Shown here piece after piece: positions 1-6,458 of a stretch of DNA of 9,207 nt. Origin of the DNA: Heyndrickxia sporothermodurans (GTDB lineage Bacteria > Bacillota > Bacilli > Bacillales > Bacillaceae_C); the NCBI RefSeq assembly GCF_016785185.1, contig NZ_JAEKDY010000127.1; one strand, given 5' to 3'. A program made the position numbers and the translations under genes. Below the pieces are notes generated by a model. That model had not been told where the DNA came from. It did not search any database and saw only the letters and a program-made list of their open reading frames with translations. The number at the start of each line of letters is the position of its first letter. Position 1 is the stretch's first letter.

Positions 1-74
1 AGCTTGTATCCAAGATTTCCTTCTAGATATTCTTTAACTACCATCAGTTTAAATTTCTCACTATATTTAGCCAT
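1..74 (-). CDS. IS3-family transposase OrfA, N-terminal fragment
   Basis: Only the first 24 codons lie in the window; the peptide begins MAKYSEKFKLMVVKEYLEG. This is typical of the N-terminal helix-turn-helix domain of OrfA proteins of the IS3 family, IS150 group, which bind the ends of the element and are joined to OrfB by programmed frameshifting. The ATG at 74-72 is preceded by GGAGTG six bases upstream. That ribosome binding site is partly inside a perfect 12-bp inverted repeat (86-97 with 105-116). The gene is cut by the window edge, not by a visible mutation. The family call is firm; the exact IS name cannot be given. Confidence 0.75.
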   Translation of the reverse strand, partial: MAKYSEKFKLMVVKEYLEGNLGYK

Positions 75-85
75 AAATAAACACT

Positions 86-116
86 CCAAAAGTTAGATTT
101 TTACTCTAACTTTTGG
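86..116 (-). repeat. 12-bp perfect inverted repeat at the IS leader
   Basis: CCAAAAGTTAGA (86-97) and TCTAACTTTTGG (105-116) are perfectly complementary around a 7-base loop. The left arm includes the first bases of the orfA ribosome binding site. A transcript that enters from the lexA side would fold here and hide that site, a known device by which insertion sequences limit activation by outside transcription. The hairpin is seen directly; its role is inferred. Confidence 0.6.
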
Positions 117-127
117 GGTGCAGTACA

Positions 128-142
128 GATACCATTGGTATC
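128..142. repeat. Palindrome directly abutting the IS end, downstream of lexA
   Basis: GATACC-ATT-GGTATC is a perfect 6-bp palindrome touching the inferred IS end. On the lexA strand it could be the stem of the original lexA terminator, whose T-run would then have been displaced by the insertion. It also overlaps a copy (138-147, minus strand) of the ten bases CCCTTGATAC that recur at the yneF end and in the repeat array. Confidence 0.4.
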
Positions 143-168
143 AAGGGGTTTTTTTATGAAAATCTTGC

Positions 169-792
169 TTAATGAACGATGTGACGGTAAAGACCAATAA
201 CTTTTCCTAAAATAGAGACATTGTTTAAAATGATTGGAGCCATTGTTGAGTTTTCCGGTTGAAGGCGGAAAAAATCTTTCTCCTTAAAGAAACGCTTTAC
301 TGTAGCTTCATCATCTTCTGTCATAGCAACGACGATATCCCCATTATTAGCTGTTTGTTGCTGGCGGACAATTACGTAGTCCCCATCTAAAATACCTGCT
401 TCAATCATACTTTCACCGACAATCTCTAACATAAAGATATTCTCATCAGCGGGTGCTAATTGTTCCGGTAATGGGAAAAACTCTTCAATATTTTCAATGG
501 CAGTTATAGGCATACCAGCGGTAACTTTACCTAATAAAGGAACATTCACGACGTTTTGTTTAGGAATGCTTTCTGATTCAAAATCGAGAATTTCGATTGC
601 CCGTGGTTTAGTAGGATCTCTTCTAATTAATCCTTTTGTTTCTAATCTTGACAGATGACCGTGTACAGTAGAACTCGAAGCAAGTCCAACAGCTTCTCCT
701 ATTTCGCGTACAGATGGTGGATACCCTTTTGCTTTCACTTCTTGTTTTATAAAATCCAGTATATCCTGTTGCCTTTTTGAAAGTTTTGTCAT
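169..792 (-). CDS. lexA: LexA, SOS repressor
   Basis: LexA represses SOS genes and is inactivated by RecA-stimulated self-cleavage after DNA damage. The 207-residue protein has the N-terminal winged helix-turn-helix (about residues 1-70, with SVREIGEAVGLASSSTVHGH as the recognition region) and the C-terminal S24 peptidase domain. The cleavage site is Ala92-Gly93 within VTAGMP, and the Ser/Lys dyad is Ser128 (GESM) and Lys166 (ATVKRFF). The frame is open to a GTG at 801, but the ATG at 792 is chosen: it gives the family N-terminus MTKLSKRQ and has GGGGTG eight bases upstream, which is where the GTG lies. It is divergent from yneA and shares its LexA boxes, so it is autoregulated. Confidence 0.97.
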   Translation of the reverse strand: MTKLSKRQQDILDFIKQEVKAKGYPPSVREIGEAVGLASSSTVHGHLSRLETKGLIRRDPTKPRAIEILDFESESIPKQNVVNVPLLGKVTAGMPITAIENIEEFFPLPEQLAPADENIFMLEIVGESMIEAGILDGDYVIVRQQQTANNGDIVVAMTEDDEATVKRFFKEKDFFRLQPENSTMAPIILNNVSILGKVIGLYRHIVH

Positions 793-833
793 TATACACA
801 CCCCGATTATTTCGTAACTTTTAGATTAATTTT

Positions 834-862
834 ATTATAGCATTTCTTAACTAACTATACAA
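834..862 (-). promoter_or_regulatory. lexA sigma-A promoter
   Basis: On the minus strand TTGTAT (862-857) and TATAAT (839-834) are separated by 17 bp. The LexA box at 860-873 overlaps the -35 region, which fits autorepression by steric block. Confidence 0.75.
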
Positions 863-873
863 ACATAAGTTCG
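860..873. promoter_or_regulatory. LexA box 1
   Basis: CAAACATAAGTTCG matches the Bacillus SOS box (CGAAC-N4-GTTCG) in one full half-site and four of five bases of the other. It overlaps the -35 region of lexA. Confidence 0.75.
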
Positions 874-883
874 AAAAAAACTG

Positions 884-913
884 TTGACTAAAAACAAGTG
901 TTCGCATTATAAT
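884..913 (+). promoter_or_regulatory. yneA operon sigma-A promoter
   Basis: TTGACT (884-889) and TATAAT (908-913) are separated by 18 bp. The spacer contains LexA box 2 and a further box lies just downstream, so this is a strong promoter under SOS control. Confidence 0.75.
891..904. promoter_or_regulatory. LexA box 2
   Basis: AAAACAAGTGTTCG has a perfect GTTCG half-site and a weaker left half. It lies between the -35 and -10 of the yneA promoter, an ideal place for repression. Confidence 0.75.
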
Positions 914-926
914 AAAAATAAATAAA

Positions 927-940
927 CGAACATACATTCG
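927..940. promoter_or_regulatory. LexA box 3
   Basis: CGAACATACATTCG is the best match to the Bacillus SOS box in the window (left half perfect, right half one mismatch). It sits between the yneA -10 and its ribosome binding site AAGGTGG. Confidence 0.8.
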
Positions 941-955
941 AAGGTGGTTTTTTAT

Positions 956-1276
956 ATGCTTATTCTATGGAAAAAATACTCTTATGTTATTATATTAATT
1001 GTTCTATCATTAATTATAGGTTTATATGCAATAAACACTTTTATAGATGACAAAAACTATCAGCAAATCACTGTATCCAAAGGACAATCACTTTGGGAAA
1101 TTGCTCATATGTATTCAGAGGAACATTCAATGAATCCTAATGATTTCATTGAATGGGTAGCGAATAAAAATCAGTTAACAAGTAGTAATATAAAAGCTGG
1201 AGATAAAATTGTCATCCCTGTTAAAATGAAAAAACAGTTGGATGACAGTAATCAATATGCTTTAGATTTGGAGTAA
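956..1276 (+). CDS. yneA: YneA, SOS-induced cell-division inhibitor
   Basis: YneA delays cell division during the SOS response in Bacillus. It is membrane anchored and its outer LysM domain contacts the cell wall. The 106 residues show a short cytoplasmic start, a hydrophobic segment (about 8-27) and a LysM domain (about 37-88; ITVSKGQSLWEIA at the start and AGDKIVIPV at the end). The ATG at 956 is chosen over the in-frame GTG at 944 because that GTG lies inside the ribosome binding site AAGGTGG (941-947), which is eight bases from the ATG. It is the first gene of the operon and ends five bases before yneB. Length and layout match the B. subtilis protein. Confidence 0.93.
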   Translation: MLILWKKYSYVIILIVLSLIIGLYAINTFIDDKNYQQITVSKGQSLWEIAHMYSEEHSMNPNDFIEWVANKNQLTSSNIKAGDKIVIPVKMKKQLDDSNQYALDLE

Positions 1277-1281
1277 TAGAG

Positions 1282-1926
1282 ATGATGAAAGCAGTAATTT
1301 ATTGTCGTGTTAGTACAACAAAACAAACCCAGGAAACATCACTTGAAAGGCAAGAGGCTGAACTAATTGAGATGGCTAAAATTTATAGATTCGATGTTGT
1401 TCAAGTGATTCATGATCAAGAAAGTGGCTATCATTTAGATCGTCCAGGGATTATAGAAATGCTTGACCTTATAAAAGAACAAAACATTGATGTGCTATTA
1501 ATTCAGGATGAGACGAGATTAGGCAGAGGGAATGCAAAAATTGCTCTTTTACATTGTCTATTTAAAGAAGGAATTAAAGTTTATAGTATTTCTCATCAAG
1601 GAGAATTAGAATTGTCCGAGTCAGATTCCATGGTTCTAAATATTGTTAGTATGGTGGAAGAATATCAAAGGAAATTACATAATTTAAAAATAAAAAGAGG
1701 GATGAAACGAGCAGTTGATAAAGGATATCGGCCAGAATTGAATTTAAAAGATCATGGGAATATTCAAGGGCGTGATCGAAAGGAAATGCCTATCGATGAA
1801 ATAGTCCGTTTGCGAAAGAATAACCTTACATTTGCTGAAATAGCAGCAACACTTAGAGGATTTGGATATGATGTTTCAAAAGCAACAGTGCATAGAAGAT
1901 ATCAAGAATATGTAAAACAAGAATAA
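1282..1926 (+). CDS. yneB: YneB, resolvase-like serine recombinase
   Basis: This is a member of the small serine recombinase (resolvase/invertase) family. The N-terminal catalytic domain has the nucleophile Ser11 in YCRVSTTKQ and the arginine cluster DETRLGR (Asp77, Arg79, Arg82). A long helix with EEYQRKLHNLKIKRG (about 126-140) leads to a C-terminal helix-turn-helix (about 172-206, EIVRLRKNNLTFAEIAATLR). All the expected active-site residues that can be judged by eye are present. GGAG at 1270-1273 lies eight bases before the ATG. It is cotranscribed with yneA under LexA control, but its biological substrate is not known. No resolution site could be recognised nearby. Confidence 0.9.
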   Translation: MMKAVIYCRVSTTKQTQETSLERQEAELIEMAKIYRFDVVQVIHDQESGYHLDRPGIIEMLDLIKEQNIDVLLIQDETRLGRGNAKIALLHCLFKEGIKVYSISHQGELELSESDSMVLNIVSMVEEYQRKLHNLKIKRGMKRAVDKGYRPELNLKDHGNIQGRDRKEMPIDEIVRLRKNNLTFAEIAATLRGFGYDVSKATVHRRYQEYVKQE

Positions 1927-2035
1927 CAACAATTGAAAACTTAAGCTCTTTTCTTGATAACAAAGTATTTATCTAGTACTATTACTGTATCTTTACTGGA
2001 AAAGATAGTAGTTTCTATAGAAAAGGAGTAGCTAT

Positions 2036-2269
2036 ATGCTTTCTAAAGATAAAATAGCAAGAATTAATGAACTATCGAAAAAGTCTAAAGGAAAAGGGCT
2101 AACCAATGAGGAAGCTAAGGAACAATCTCGTCTTCGACGCGAGTATTTAGAAAGTTTTCGTTCATCTATGAAAAATACGATTGAAACTGTACGCGTGATT
2201 GATCCGGAAGGAAATGATGTAACTCCTCAAAAAGTGCGCAATATCCAAGCGAATAAAAGATTACATTAA
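2036..2269 (+). CDS. ynzC: YnzC, DUF896 small protein
   Basis: A 77-residue basic protein of the YnzC/DUF896 family. The N-terminal part (MLSKDKIARINELSKKSKG, followed by LTNEEAKEQSRLRREYLESF) has the two-helix hairpin typical of this family. The C-terminal part (about 45-77) looks less ordered. Ribosome binding site AAGGAG lies nine to ten bases before the ATG. It sits 109 bp after yneB, farther than in a tightly packed operon, but it has no strong promoter of its own that I could see, and the operon terminator follows it. It is the third gene of the SOS operon in B. subtilis; its function is unknown. Confidence 0.9.
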   Translation: MLSKDKIARINELSKKSKGKGLTNEEAKEQSRLRREYLESFRSSMKNTIETVRVIDPEGNDVTPQKVRNIQANKRLH

Positions 2270-2291
2270 TAATTAAATTAGTTCTTTTGGT

Positions 2292-2315
2292 AAGGCTGAC
2301 CAATCAGCCTTTTTT
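2292..2315 (+). terminator. Terminator of yneA-yneB-ynzC
   Basis: AAGGCTGA (2292-2299) pairs fully with TCAGCCTT (2304-2311) around CCAA, followed by a run of T. It is a strong intrinsic terminator 22 bp after ynzC. Confidence 0.9.
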
Positions 2316-2378
2316 CATGTATAAAAAAGTAATTCATTTCAATATAAGACAAAAAACTATACTTTTCTTTTGTTGAGT

Positions 2379-2384
2379 TATAAT
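2379..2384 (+). promoter_or_regulatory. Probable -10 element of tkt
   Basis: TATAAT lies 55 bp before the tkt start in AT-rich sequence. No convincing -35 hexamer is found 16-18 bp upstream, so only the -10 is proposed. Confidence 0.4.
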
Positions 2385-2438
2385 ATAAACATGTTTAATA
2401 TTAATATTGGACTACATGATAGAGAGGATGTATAAAAA

Positions 2439-4445
2439 TTGTTTGATAATACAGACCAATTAGCAGTAACAACGATAAGAACACTTTCTATTGACGCGAT
2501 TGAGAAAGCCAATTCAGGTCATCCGGGATTACCTATGGGTGCCGCACCGATGGCTTACACACTTTGGACTAGATTTATGAACCATAATCCGAAAAATCCG
2601 GAATGGTTTAATAGAGATCGGTTTGTTTTGTCAGCTGGACATGGTTCAATGTTACTATATAGCCTCCTTCACTTGGCAGGATATGGTTTAAGCATTGATG
2701 ATCTTAAACAATTCCGTCAATGGGGAAGCAAAACACCGGGACATCCAGAATTTGGACACACTAAAGGCGTCGAAGCAACTACCGGTCCATTAGGACAAGG
2801 AATTGCAATGGCTGTTGGTATGGCAATGGCTGAACGTCATTTAGCAGGTGTTTACAATAAAGATAAATTCGATATAGTTAATCACTATACATATGCACTT
2901 TGTGGTGATGGAGATCTCATGGAGGGGATATCCAGTGAAGCTGCATCATTAGCTGCACATTTAAAACTAGGTCGTTTAGTCGTTTTATATGATTCAAATG
3001 ATATTTCACTTGATGGTGATTTAGATAAGTCATTTTCAGAAAGTGTGGAAGGACGATTTAAATCATATGGATGGCAATATCTTCGTGTAGAAGATGGAAA
3101 TGACTTTGAAGCCATTTCTAAAGCACTTGAAGAAGCAAAATCCGATGTTACTCGCCCAACTATGATTGAAGTTAAGACAGTAATTGGATATGGTTCACCT
3201 AATAAATCCGGAAAATCTGCAGTCCACGGTTCTCCTCTCGGAGCAGATGAATTAAAGCTAACGAAAGACTATTATAAATGGACATTTGAAGAAGATTTCC
3301 ATGTTCCGGCTGAAGTTTATGATCGTTTTAATGAAAAAATCGTGGAACCAGGAACTGAAAAAGAACAACAATGGGAACAACTTTTTGCTGAATATAAAAA
3401 GCAATACCCAGAGTTGGCTGCACAATTAGAACGTGCCATCAAAGGAGAACTTCCGGAAAATTGGGATAAAGATATTCCTGTTTATGAAGAAGGAAAAAGC
3501 TTAGCAAGCAGAGCTTCCAGTGGTGAAGTACTAAATGCCATTGCAAAAAATGTTCCAACCTTTATTGGCGGTTCAGCCGATTTAGCTGGTTCGAATAATA
3601 CAATGATTAAAGGTGAAAAAGACTTTACACCTGAAAATTATGATGGTCGTAATATTTGGTTTGGTGTTCGTGAATTTGCGATGGGTGCTGCAATGAATGG
3701 AATGGCATTACATGGCGGATTACAAGTTTATGGAGGAACGTTCTTCGTATTCTCTGATTATTTACGACCAGCAATCCGTTTAGCAGCGTTAATGAACCTA
3801 CCAGTAACCTATGTATTTACACATGATAGTATTGCGGTAGGTGAAGATGGCCCTACGCATGAACCAATTGAGCAATTACCATCTTTACGAACAATGCCTA
3901 ATCTTTCTGTTATTCGCCCAGCGGATGGGAATGAAACAGCTGCAGCATGGAAACTCGCATTGACATCTAAGGATAAACCGACTGCACTTGTTTTAACGCG
4001 ACAAGGTTTACCTACGATTAAATCAACTGCAGAAAATGCTCAAGAAGGTGTCGCAAAAGGTGCTTATGTAGTGTCTCCATCTGAAAATAATCAAGCGGAC
4101 GTAATTTTATTAGCTTCTGGCTCAGAAGTTAATCTTGCAATTGAAGCTCAAAAAGCATTATTAAATGATGGGATTCAAGCATCAGTAGTAAGTATGCCAT
4201 CATGGGATCGTTTCGAAGAACAGACGAAGGAATATAAAGAGTCAGTTATTCCAAAATCAGTGAAAAAACGCCTTGCTATCGAAATGGCAGCTCCATTTGG
4301 CTGGGAGCGTTATGTTGGTGATGAAGGAGAAATTTTAGCCATTAACGGATTCGGAGCATCTGCACCTGGTGCAAAAGTAATGGAAGAATACGGATTTACT
4401 GTAGAAAATGTAGTATCGCGAGTTAAAGCGTTACTTCAACAATAA
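2439..4445 (+). CDS. tkt: Transketolase
   Basis: Transketolase moves two-carbon units between sugar phosphates in the non-oxidative pentose phosphate pathway, using thiamine diphosphate and a divalent metal. The 668 residues match the usual length. Seen in order: SGHPG (His28), SAGHGSM (about 65-71), the ThDP-binding motif starting GDGDLMEG (156-163) with Asn187 about 30 residues later, and the pyrimidine-domain segment VGEDGPTHEPIEQL. The C-terminal domain starts near DVILLASGSE. The start is TTG at 2439, with AGAGGAT upstream; an ATG at 2428 is out of frame. It is a single-gene unit between two strong terminators. Confidence 0.97.
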   Translation: MFDNTDQLAVTTIRTLSIDAIEKANSGHPGLPMGAAPMAYTLWTRFMNHNPKNPEWFNRDRFVLSAGHGSMLLYSLLHLAGYGLSIDDLKQFRQWGSKTPGHPEFGHTKGVEATTGPLGQGIAMAVGMAMAERHLAGVYNKDKFDIVNHYTYALCGDGDLMEGISSEAASLAAHLKLGRLVVLYDSNDISLDGDLDKSFSESVEGRFKSYGWQYLRVEDGNDFEAISKALEEAKSDVTRPTMIEVKTVIGYGSPNKSGKSAVHGSPLGADELKLTKDYYKWTFEEDFHVPAEVYDRFNEKIVEPGTEKEQQWEQLFAEYKKQYPELAAQLERAIKGELPENWDKDIPVYEEGKSLASRASSGEVLNAIAKNVPTFIGGSADLAGSNNTMIKGEKDFTPENYDGRNIWFGVREFAMGAAMNGMALHGGLQVYGGTFFVFSDYLRPAIRLAALMNLPVTYVFTHDSIAVGEDGPTHEPIEQLPSLRTMPNLSVIRPADGNETAAAWKLALTSKDKPTALVLTRQGLPTIKSTAENAQEGVAKGAYVVSPSENNQADVILLASGSEVNLAIEAQKALLNDGIQASVVSMPSWDRFEEQTKEYKESVIPKSVKKRLAIEMAAPFGWERYVGDEGEILAINGFGASAPGAKVMEEYGFTVENVVSRVKALLQQ

Positions 4446-4452
4446 GAAGTTT

Positions 4453-4483
4453 GGGAGGATAACCTTGTTATCCCCCCTTTTTT
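4453..4483 (+). terminator. Terminator of tkt
   Basis: GGGAGGATAA (4453-4462) pairs with TTATCCCCCC (4468-4477) with one mismatch, followed by six T. It lies 7 bp after the tkt stop. Confidence 0.9.
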
Positions 4484-4521
4484 AATACTTTATTTTCTTT
4501 CCGTTGTAATAAAAAATTGCT

Positions 4522-4531
4522 TTTCGACAAA
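4522..4531 (-). promoter_or_regulatory. Spo0A box (distal) upstream of sirA
   Basis: On the minus strand this is TTTGTCGAAA, a full match to the Spo0A-binding consensus (core TGTCGAA). It lies about 100 bp before sirA. In B. subtilis sirA is activated by Spo0A~P, so the site fits that regulation. Confidence 0.7.
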
Positions 4532-4553
4532 AAAATCACCTATTTGAAACAGT

Positions 4554-4588
4554 TTTTGACAAAAAAATCAGAAATATTAGTCTATAAT
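4554..4588 (+). promoter_or_regulatory. sirA promoter with second Spo0A box
   Basis: TTGACA (4556-4561) and TATAAT (4583-4588) are near perfect but 21 bp apart, too far for normal sigma-A use. The -35 lies inside a second Spo0A box (4554-4563, TTTGTCAAAA on the minus strand), 32 bp from the first. The layout resembles Spo0A-activated promoters such as spoIIG, where a Spo0A box overlaps a badly spaced -35. Confidence 0.6.
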
Positions 4589-4623
4589 AATAGGAAAGGA
4601 TAAAAACTCGGGAGTGAAGTATC

Positions 4624-5064
4624 ATGCGTGCCTATCAAATCTATTTAATAGAGGATGAGGTTGCAGAGTATTATTACGGGCGGGAAAGAATGTTTTTTGA
4701 TTTATTTTTGGAATACTATCAAGTAAAAGGTATTCTAAAACAAATTTTAGGTAAGCAAATAGAGTATATAACAAAACCAATACCTGTATTACATATCCAT
4801 CATTTACTTGGACAAGCTTTTTCAAAGAAAAAGGATTTTGAACATAATAATAATTTTTATCGTTACATAGAAAATGACCTGTTCAATGGAGTAGAGTTAT
4901 TTGTCGATGATTATATGCTTAGGTTGAATGCATGGGGAAACTATGACTCGGAATCGGCATTTTTAGAAGTTTTGCGAAAATATGATGGACGATTACTTGC
5001 GATGGACCTTGAAAATGAGAGATTTGGCTGGTTGAAACCAATAAAAGAAAGAAAATTCGTTTGA
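4624..5064 (+). CDS. sirA: SirA, sporulation inhibitor of replication
   Basis: SirA (YneE) is made when Spo0A is active and binds DnaA domain I, stopping new rounds of replication as cells enter sporulation. The 146-residue length is close to the roughly 148 residues of the B. subtilis protein. Recognition rests on the N-terminus (YLIEDEVAEYYYGRE), the middle segment EYITKPIPVLHIHH, and the C-terminus (LAMDLENERFGWLKP, then IKERKFV), all close in spacing and wording to the known protein. GGAG lies nine bases before the ATG. Its place between tkt and yneF is the same as in B. subtilis. Confidence 0.92.
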   Translation: MRAYQIYLIEDEVAEYYYGRERMFFDLFLEYYQVKGILKQILGKQIEYITKPIPVLHIHHLLGQAFSKKKDFEHNNNFYRYIENDLFNGVELFVDDYMLRLNAWGNYDSESAFLEVLRKYDGRLLAMDLENERFGWLKPIKERKFV

Positions 5065-5088
5065 AACACAATTGAAATATTGTATAAT
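5061..5088 (+). promoter_or_regulatory. yneF promoter
   Basis: TTGAAA (5061-5066) and TATAAT (5083-5088) are 16 bp apart and about 50 bp before the yneF start. The -35 overlaps the last codon and the stop codon of sirA. This allows yneF to be expressed apart from sirA. Confidence 0.65.
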
Positions 5089-5138
5089 GATTGAGGATTT
5101 AGTACACTGTAAGATAGACAACATGAAGGAGGATTATT

Positions 5139-5357
5139 ATGGCTTGGTATGTATACATTATCATACTTGTAGCTCTACTAGCTGGAGTTGCACTAGGATT
5201 TTTCATAGCACGTAAATATATGATGAACTACTTAAAGAAAAATCCGCCAATCAATGAACAAATGTTAAAAATGATGATGACTCAAATGGGTATGAAACCA
5301 TCGCAAAAGAAGATCAATCAAATGATGAATGCGATGAATAAACAGCAAATGAAATAA
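5139..5357 (+). CDS. yneF: YneF, UPF0154 membrane protein
   Basis: A 72-residue protein of the UPF0154 family with one N-terminal transmembrane helix (about 4-23, YVYIIILVALLAGVALGFFI), a basic stop-transfer segment (ARKYMMNYLKK), and a cytoplasmic tail rich in Met, Gln and Lys (EQMLKMMMTQMGMKPSQKK). The ribosome binding site AAGGAGG is strong. Family function is unknown. In B. subtilis ynzD and ccdA follow; here the host order breaks off at the stop codon and a recombinase element takes their place. No intact terminator follows; only a 5-bp stem with no T-run is left. Confidence 0.93.
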   Translation: MAWYVYIIILVALLAGVALGFFIARKYMMNYLKKNPPINEQMLKMMMTQMGMKPSQKKINQMMNAMNKQQMK

Positions 5358-5358
5358 G

Positions 5359-5375
5359 CCCTTGATACATAAGGG
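5359..5375. repeat. Candidate left boundary or attachment motif after yneF
   Basis: CCCTTGATACAT (5359-5370) starts two bases after the yneF stop and recurs exactly at 7713-7724 in the repeat array. CCCTT and AAGGG (5371-5375) also form a small stem. The position is right where host gene order ends, as expected for the attachment site of a tyrosine recombinase, but the right-hand partner is not proven. Confidence 0.4.
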
Positions 5376-5427
5376 GTTATGGACTCATCATAGCATAAAT
5401 TTAGATGGATTTTTAAATCAAAAGTTG

Positions 5428-5478
5428 AATTAGTGAATTTTTCTCAATAAATATTTATATATAATTGGTGAATCTTTC
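5428..5478 (+). repeat. 16-bp direct repeat upstream of the recombinase gene
   Basis: AATTAGTGAATTTTTC (5428-5443) and AATTGGTGAATCTTTC (5463-5478) agree in 14 of 16 bases and start 35 bp apart. They could be arm-type recombinase sites or operator sites of an unknown regulator. Confidence 0.45.
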
Positions 5479-5487
5479 ACTTATTAT

Positions 5488-5540
5488 AAAAAGACCATTC
5501 TTTTCGGTTAGAAACTTAACCAGAGAGGAGTGGTCTTTTT
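5488..5540 (+). promoter_or_regulatory. 23-bp hairpin that is both terminator-like and RBS-sequestering
   Basis: Bases 5488-5510 pair with 5517-5540 around the loop GAAACT, with three G-U pairs and one bulged A at 5522. The outer part pairs AAAAAGACCA with TGGTCTTTTT. The ribosome binding site AGAGGAG (5524-5530) is wholly in the 3' arm, and the stem ends in five T directly before the recombinase ATG at 5541. RNA coming from yneF should terminate here or carry a masked start. Confidence 0.75.
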
Positions 5541-6458
5541 ATGTTACTGGAAGATGTAATAAGGGAGTATGACTATCATTGTTTGGCAAAAGGGTTTACA
5601 AAAAAGACGATGATAAATAAACGACAAGAGTTAAAACAAATGAAGAAATTCCTCTTAGAAAAGCGTGGAATTACAGAGTTAGAAGGTGTATCCGTCCACG
5701 ACTTAAAAGCCTATGTGAGACTAAAACAACAAAGTGGATTACAACCGCAATCTATTGTTTCGATGTTCAAAATGATTAAAGCGTTCTTTAATTGGTGTTC
5801 TAAGGAAGAATACTTAAGTGAAAATATTGCAAGGAAAGTTGAAATTCCAAAAGTACCTAAAAAGGTATTAAAGGGATTTACATTACAAGAAGTTGACAAA
5901 ATGATTAATAGTTTCTCTTATAAAAACTACTTTGAAGCGAGGAATAAAGCCATTATTGCCATGCTTTCAGATTGTGGACTACGAGCAAAAGAATTAAGGG
6001 AGTTGGAAACACTCAATGTAAAAGAAACTACTATTCTAGTTAATGGAAAAGGCAATAAGGAACGCTATATATTCATTAGTCCTGCATTAAAGAAGATTCT
6101 AATTCGATACGAACGTATCAAAAATGAATATTTTAAAGATAAATATTATAATCCAAATTATTATTTCCTATCGTATAAAGGCGATTTAATATCCCATGTT
6201 GGCTTAGATAACGTAATTAAAGAAGCAGGAAAAAGAGCAGGTATTACCAATAAAAGAGTATCGCCTCACAGTTTTCGTCACTTCTTTTCGGTGCAAAGTA
6301 TCCTAAATTCAATGGATATTTATAGTCTTTCAAAAATATTAGGGCATTCCGATCTCAGTACGACACAACAATATTTACGCTCGCTAGAGGACTTTGATTT
6401 AATACAAAAAGCAATGCCTTCCAGTCCTTTGATGAATATGGGAAGGAATAAAAAATAA
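5541..6458 (+). CDS. Tyrosine recombinase, XerC/D-like integrase
   Basis: A 305-residue tyrosine recombinase. The N-terminal SAM-like core-binding domain (about 1-95) carries RQELKQMKKFLLEKRG and IVSMFKMIKAFFNWCSKEEY. The catalytic domain (about 112-292) has the complete set: Arg148 (CGLRAKEL), Lys170 (GKGNKER), His243 and Arg246 (SPHSFRHFF), His269 (LGHSDL) and the nucleophile Tyr278 (TTQQYLR). Length and spacing resemble XerC/XerD, but the gene sits at the start of an apparently foreign block and heads a three-gene cluster, so the host Xer role is unlikely. Translation is probably low because the ribosome binding site is buried in the hairpin before the ATG. The protein should be able to cut and join DNA; its sites are not known. 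Confidence 0.92.
   Translation: MLLEDVIREYDYHCLAKGFTKKTMINKRQELKQMKKFLLEKRGITELEGVSVHDLKAYVRLKQQSGLQPQSIVSMFKMIKAFFNWCSKEEYLSENIARKVEIPKVPKKVLKGFTLQEVDKMINSFSYKNYFEARNKAIIAMLSDCGLRAKELRELETLNVKETTILVNGKGNKERYIFISPALKKILIRYERIKNEYFKDKYYNPNYYFLSYKGDLISHVGLDNVIKEAGKRAGITNKRVSPHSFRHFFSVQSILNSMDIYSLSKILGHSDLSTTQQYLRSLEDFDLIQKAMPSSPLMNMGRNKK

Larger units (their letters stand above)
1..127 (-). mobile_element. IS3-family insertion sequence, one terminus (partial)
   Basis: This is one end of an insertion sequence that continues beyond the left edge of the window. Read on the minus strand it starts TGTACTGCACCCC, which resembles the TG-starting terminal repeats of IS3-family (IS150-group) elements, and it leads straight into the start of an orfA-type transposase gene. 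The end is placed at base 127, which is inferred from the terminal TG...CA rule. The other end, and therefore the target duplication, is outside the window. The insertion lies about 40 bp past the lexA stop codon and interrupts no gene that is visible here. Confidence 0.75.

Noticed and set aside
793..801. GTG start for LexA three codons upstream
   Set aside because: The GTG is part of the GGGGTG ribosome binding site, and the ATG at 792 gives the family N-terminus.
944..955. GTG start for YneA four codons upstream
   Set aside because: That GTG lies inside the AAGGTGG ribosome binding site of the ATG at 956.
1988..2007. Terminator between yneB and ynzC
   Set aside because: TATCTTT/AAAGATA forms an AT-only stem with no useful T-run, so it is too weak to call.
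2885..3115. Minus-strand open frame within tkt
   Set aside because: It is fully inside the conserved transketolase gene, has no ribosome binding site and no protein-like signal.
4622..4825. Minus-strand open frame within sirA
   Set aside because: It is an overlap of sirA in the opposite direction, with no start signal and no recognisable family.
5711..5899. Minus-strand open frame within the recombinase gene
   Set aside because: It lies opposite the core-binding domain coding sequence and lacks a ribosome binding site.
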